In this document: positions 5,506-8,101 of the stretch, piece by piece
Layout of the letters: each line of letters begins with the position of its first letter
Numbering within the stretch: position 1 is the stretch's first letter
NCBI GenBank assembly: GCA_035283845.1
Contig: DATESZ010000261.1
Span: 1-8,101, forward strand
Reading direction: 5' to 3'
DNA length: 8,101 bases
DNA from: DATESZ01 sp035283845
GTDB taxonomy: Bacteria; Desulfobacterota; Syntrophia; Syntrophales; JACQWR01
Translations under genes and position numbers: made by a program
Notes under the pieces: model-generated
Told to the model about the DNA's origin: nothing
Seen by the model: only the letters and a program-made list of their open reading frames with translations
Databases searched by the model: none

Positions 5506-5534
5506 TTTACAGGTTCAACGAGATTTTCTATTTT
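5506..5534 (+). promoter_or_regulatory. Candidate promoter before the radical SAM - hisHF unit
   Basis: TTTACA (5506-5511, 5 of 6), 17 bases, then TATTTT (5529-5534, 4 of 6), inside the 104-base gap before 5557. The leader would be about 16 bases. The gap shows no other signal and no clear terminator. Confidence 0.4.
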
Positions 5535-5556
5535 TTGATGGTAGATTAAGGGGGTT

Positions 5557-6504
5557 ATGAGGAAAACTTTGCGGAAGCCTGAGTTCTGGAACAACACCAA
5601 AAGGTATTATGACCTGATGAGCTTCTGGCGGAACAGCTTCGGCTGTAAGGTCTATAAGCTCCCAATCGATGCCGGATTTTCATGCCCGAACCGGGACGGC
5701 AATGTAGCCACCGGCGGCTGCATCTATTGTGACGGCCGGGGCTCCCGGCTGCGCCAAGCCGGTCTGCTGCCTTCCGTAAGCGAACAGATACGGCAGGGGC
5801 GGTTATACTACCGGAAACACCGGCAGGCCGGGAAGTTCATCGCCTACTTCCAGACCTTCACAAACACTTACGGGCCTTACGCGAAACTGAAATCCCTCTA
5901 TGACGAAGCCCTGGCCCAAGAAGACGTCATCGGCCTTTCTATCGGAACCCGTCCCGACTGTGTATCTGATGAAGTGCTTGAACTACTTGAAGGGTACGGA
6001 AAAGGCCGCCAAATCTGGCTGGAATTCGGCCTCCAGTCCATCCATGACCGGACGCTTGCTTTTATCAGGCGGGGGCACGATTACGCCCAGTTTCTCGACG
6101 CGGTGAAAAGAACCGCCGACCGGAATATCCATATCTGTACCCATATCATCGCCGGATTGCCGGGCGAGACCCGTGAGGACATTCTGGCCACGGCCAGGGC
6201 CATCTCGTCGTTGCCTGTGCAGGGCATCAAGATCCACCTGCTCCTTGCCCTGAAGGGTACTGTGCTGGGTGAAATGTATGAGAACGGGAAAATCGCCATG
6301 CTGGAAAAAGAGGAGTACATTGAGACCGTGTGCGATATCTTAGAGCTGCTGCCGCCGGAAATGGTCATCCAAAGGCTCACTGCCGACGGATACCGTGACA
6401 TTTTTCTGGCGCCTCTCTGGGCGGTAAACAAGATGGACGTCCTGAACGCCATTGACAGGGAGCTGGAAATAAGGGATGCTTTCCAGGGAAGGAAGCAGGA
6501 ATGA
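5557..6504 (+). CDS. YhcC/TIGR01212-family radical SAM protein
   Basis: A 315-aa radical SAM protein of the TIGR01212 family (E. coli YhcC, B. subtilis YtqA), full length. The [4Fe-4S] cluster ligands are the family-specific Cys43, Cys55 and Cys58 in FSCPNRDG...GGCIYC (CX11CX2C). Other signature blocks are AYFQTFTNTY (96-105), GLSIGTRPDC (126-135), WLEFGLQS (154-161) and AGLPGE (199-204). The C-terminal part keeps the family's PEMVIQRL and LAPLW blocks. The Gram-positive member YtqA has been linked to a tRNA wobble-uridine modification route (proposed name MnmL); whether this one does the same is inference. The start ATG follows AAGGGGG at very short distance. Its stop overlaps the hisH start by 4 bases (ATGA), so translation is coupled although no functional link to histidine synthesis is known. 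Confidence 0.92.
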   Translation: MRKTLRKPEFWNNTKRYYDLMSFWRNSFGCKVYKLPIDAGFSCPNRDGNVATGGCIYCDGRGSRLRQAGLLPSVSEQIRQGRLYYRKHRQAGKFIAYFQTFTNTYGPYAKLKSLYDEALAQEDVIGLSIGTRPDCVSDEVLELLEGYGKGRQIWLEFGLQSIHDRTLAFIRRGHDYAQFLDAVKRTADRNIHICTHIIAGLPGETREDILATARAISSLPVQGIKIHLLLALKGTVLGEMYENGKIAMLEKEEYIETVCDILELLPPEMVIQRLTADGYRDIFLAPLWAVNKMDVLNAIDRELEIRDAFQGRKQE

Positions 6505-7136
6505 TCGGCATTATCGACTATCGTGCGGGAAATCTTACCAGCGTAGCCCGTGCGTTGAATTACCTGGGCGAGTCCTGCCGGATAACTGACAATCCGGAAA
6601 TATTGGCCGGGGCGAGCCACATCATCTTCCCCGGCGTGGGAGCGGCAGGCGAGGCCATGGCAAATCTGCGCCAGAGGAGCCTGGATTATTGGATCAGGAA
6701 ATGGTACGATGACGGCGTTCCGCTCCTCGGCATCTGCCTGGGAACCCAGGTGATTTTTGAATACAGCGAGGAGAACGACGCCGCCTGCCTGGGCATTGTC
6801 CCGGGTACGGTAAAGCGTTTCCCGGAAGGCCTCAGCCAGGATGGCATGCCTTTGAAGATTCCCCATATGGGATGGAACCGGGTGAATTTCAAGAGAGAGC
6901 ATCCCGTATTCACGGGAATCCATAGTGATACGGAGTTTTACTTTGTCCATTCCTATTATCCCGCCCCGGCAGATGACAGGTGGATCATCGGACGGACGGA
7001 CTATGGTCAATGGTTCTGTTCAGCCGTCGCCAATAAAAACCTGGTGGCCGTGCAGTTCCACCCGGAAAAGAGCGGTAGGCCGGGCTTGAAAATACTGGCT
7101 AATTTCTGCCGCTGGAGAGGCACGGATGCTGAGTAA
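6501..7136 (+). CDS. hisH: Imidazole glycerol phosphate synthase, glutamine amidotransferase subunit
   Basis: A 211-aa class I glutamine amidotransferase of histidine biosynthesis. It hydrolyses glutamine and passes ammonia through the HisF barrel. The catalytic triad is visible: nucleophile Cys79 in LLGICLGTQ, and His187 with Glu189 in QFHPEKSG. FPGVGAAGEAM (43-53) and PHMGWNRV (121-128) are HisH signatures. Length is normal for the family (about 200-210). The start ATG overlaps the radical SAM stop, and its own end overlaps hisF by 11 bases, the expected HisH-HisF coupling. No other his genes are in the window. The GTQ in place of the more usual GMQ after the nucleophile is a mild variant, not a loss. 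Confidence 0.96.
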   Translation: MIGIIDYRAGNLTSVARALNYLGESCRITDNPEILAGASHIIFPGVGAAGEAMANLRQRSLDYWIRKWYDDGVPLLGICLGTQVIFEYSEENDAACLGIVPGTVKRFPEGLSQDGMPLKIPHMGWNRVNFKREHPVFTGIHSDTEFYFVHSYYPAPADDRWIIGRTDYGQWFCSAVANKNLVAVQFHPEKSGRPGLKILANFCRWRGTDAE

Positions 7137-7905
7137 AAGGATCATACCCTGCCTGGACGTGCGGGCAGGAATTCTGACCAAGGGGATCAAATTCCAGGGC
7201 AACGTGGATATAGGCGACCCCGTGGAGGCAGCCGAGCAGTATTATGAACAGGGGGCGGACGAGATCGTTTTTTACGACATAACCGCTTCGTCCGAGGGCC
7301 GGAACATCATGATTGACGTGGTGCGGAGGGTGGCGGAAAGGATCTTCATTCCCTTCTCCGTGGGCGGGGGCATCCGCACGGTTGATGATATGCGATTGGT
7401 AATTTTAGCCGGTGCGGAGAAGGTAAGCGTCAATTCCGCTGCCGTCGAAACTCCCCGGCTGATCAGCGAAGGGGCCAGGGCCTTTGGCAACCAGTGCATA
7501 GTTCTGGGGATGGATGTGAAAAAGGTGGAAGCCTCCGCAAAGACTCCTTCCGGTTATGAGATCGTCATCCACGGCGGCAGGAAATACACCGGCATAGACG
7601 CTCTTTGGTGGGCGCAGGAAGCGGAACGGCTGGGGGCAGGCGAGATATGCCTGAATTCCATCGATGCCGACGGCACGCAAGACGGCTATGAAATTACCCT
7701 CAACTCGATGATCTCCGCAAATGTGCGTATCCCCGTTATTGCCTCAGGCGGGGCAGGAAAACCGGAACACCTTGCGGATGTCCTTACCAGGGGCAGAGCG
7801 GATGCCGCCCTCATCGCCTCCATGGTCCACTACCGGAACTACACCATTAGGGAGATAAAGAATTATCTTGAGCATAGAGGCGTAAAAGTCAGAAGACTCT
7901 GGTAG
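7126..7905 (+). CDS. hisF: Imidazole glycerol phosphate synthase, cyclase subunit
   Basis: A 259-aa (beta/alpha)8-barrel cyclase. With ammonia from HisH it converts PRFAR to imidazole glycerol phosphate and AICAR, the fifth step of histidine synthesis and a link to purines. Both catalytic acids are present: Asp11 in IIPCLDV and Asp130 in VLGMDVKK. Phosphate-binding loops SVGGGIR (78-84) and IASGGAG are intact, and SIDADGT is kept. Where many HisF have a DGR-type loop after CLDV, this one has RAGILTKGIKFQGNVDIGD, a version I associate with Desulfobacterota-type HisF; it also carries a slightly longer insert after Asp130 (KVEASAKTPSGYE). Length and catalytic residues argue for a true HisF rather than a lipopolysaccharide-type HisF2. 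Confidence 0.96.
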   Translation: MLSKRIIPCLDVRAGILTKGIKFQGNVDIGDPVEAAEQYYEQGADEIVFYDITASSEGRNIMIDVVRRVAERIFIPFSVGGGIRTVDDMRLVILAGAEKVSVNSAAVETPRLISEGARAFGNQCIVLGMDVKKVEASAKTPSGYEIVIHGGRKYTGIDALWWAQEAERLGAGEICLNSIDADGTQDGYEITLNSMISANVRIPVIASGGAGKPEHLADVLTRGRADAALIASMVHYRNYTIREIKNYLEHRGVKVRRLW

Positions 7906-7961
7906 ACCTCAAAGACCAGAAATACTGATTAAAACAAATTGACCGTTGAAAGGAGCAGGCT

Positions 7962-8101
7962 ATGAATGATTACGATGTAATTGTGGTAGGAGGCGGGCCG
8001 GCGGGATGTTATGCAGCTTTGACTGCCGCGAGAAAGGGATGCCGTGTTGCCCTTTTTGAAGAACATTGGGCCATAGGTTGGCCCATGCATGACCCTGGAT
8101 G
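7962..8101 (+). CDS. FAD-dependent oxidoreductase, geranylgeranyl-reductase-like, partial (N-terminus only)
   Basis: The first 46 codons of a flavoprotein cut by the right edge. DYDVIVVGGGPAG is the dinucleotide-binding Rossmann motif (GxGxxG at about residues 10-15), followed by the helix YAALTAARKG and the strand CRVALFEE whose acidic end binds the FAD ribose. The continuation IGWPMHDPG resembles the segment after the first FAD strand in geranylgeranyl-reductase-like NAD(P)/FAD oxidoreductases. AAAGGAG at 7949-7955, 6 bases before ATG, supports the start. It lies 56 bases after hisF with no terminator visible and may be in the same transcript. Substrate cannot be told from this fragment. 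Confidence 0.85.
   Translation, partial: MNDYDVIVVGGGPAGCYAALTAARKGCRVALFEEHWAIGWPMHDPG

Noticed and set aside
5361..5549. 62-codon plus-strand frame across the end of the thioredoxin-like gene
   Set aside because: It lies out of frame within the gene and its low-complexity tail comes from the A/T-rich intergenic sequence.
6081..7010. 309-codon minus-strand open frame opposite the radical SAM and hisH genes
   Set aside because: It spans the boundary of two certain genes on the other strand and shows no domain; a compositional shadow.

Overview
The window looks like bacterial chromosome, most likely from an anaerobic Desulfobacterota (former Deltaproteobacteria) or a close relative. This placement is inferred from three things. 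There is a pair of 'rSAM/selenodomain-associated' glycosyltransferases (TIGR04283 and TIGR04282 types). There is a thioredoxin-like gene whose first redox cysteine is replaced by an in-frame TGA, read here as selenocysteine. The HisF sequence type also fits. I would not go below phylum from this sequence.

Left part (1-2900, minus strand). A 3'-truncated glyQ (glycyl-tRNA synthetase alpha chain) starts at a GTG at 396 and runs off the left edge. Upstream of it lies a 761-aa molybdopterin-binding subunit of the xanthine dehydrogenase/aldehyde oxidoreductase family, with no FAD or [2Fe-2S] partner gene in view. This gene is more AT-rich than its neighbours. It is flanked by two 37-bp direct repeats (461-497 and 2861-2897, 35/37 identical). 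Directly before its start sits a 17-codon remnant of the 3' end of a paralogous gene. This suggests a rearranged or acquired module.

Junction (2900-3164). A broken, frameshifted four-helix-bundle (S23/23S rRNA IVS-type) gene remnant lies between short inverted repeats, in about 320 bases without an intact gene.

Middle part (3165-5452, plus strand). The two overlapping glycosyltransferase-like genes come first. A good sigma70-type promoter follows, driving a 60-aa protein of unknown function and the 192-codon thioredoxin-like gene with a U-I-G-C redox motif. A bacterial SECIS-like hairpin lies immediately downstream of the TGA. This is the most interesting item: a conventional gene call would start at the internal ATG at 4988 and lose the N-terminal 38 residues and the active site.

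Right part (5557-8101, plus strand). A YhcC/TIGR01212-type radical SAM gene overlaps hisH by 4 bases, and hisH overlaps hisF by 11, a tightly coupled unit. HisH supplies ammonia to HisF, which makes imidazole glycerol phosphate and AICAR. A new FAD-dependent oxidoreductase gene starts at 7962 and is cut by the right edge.
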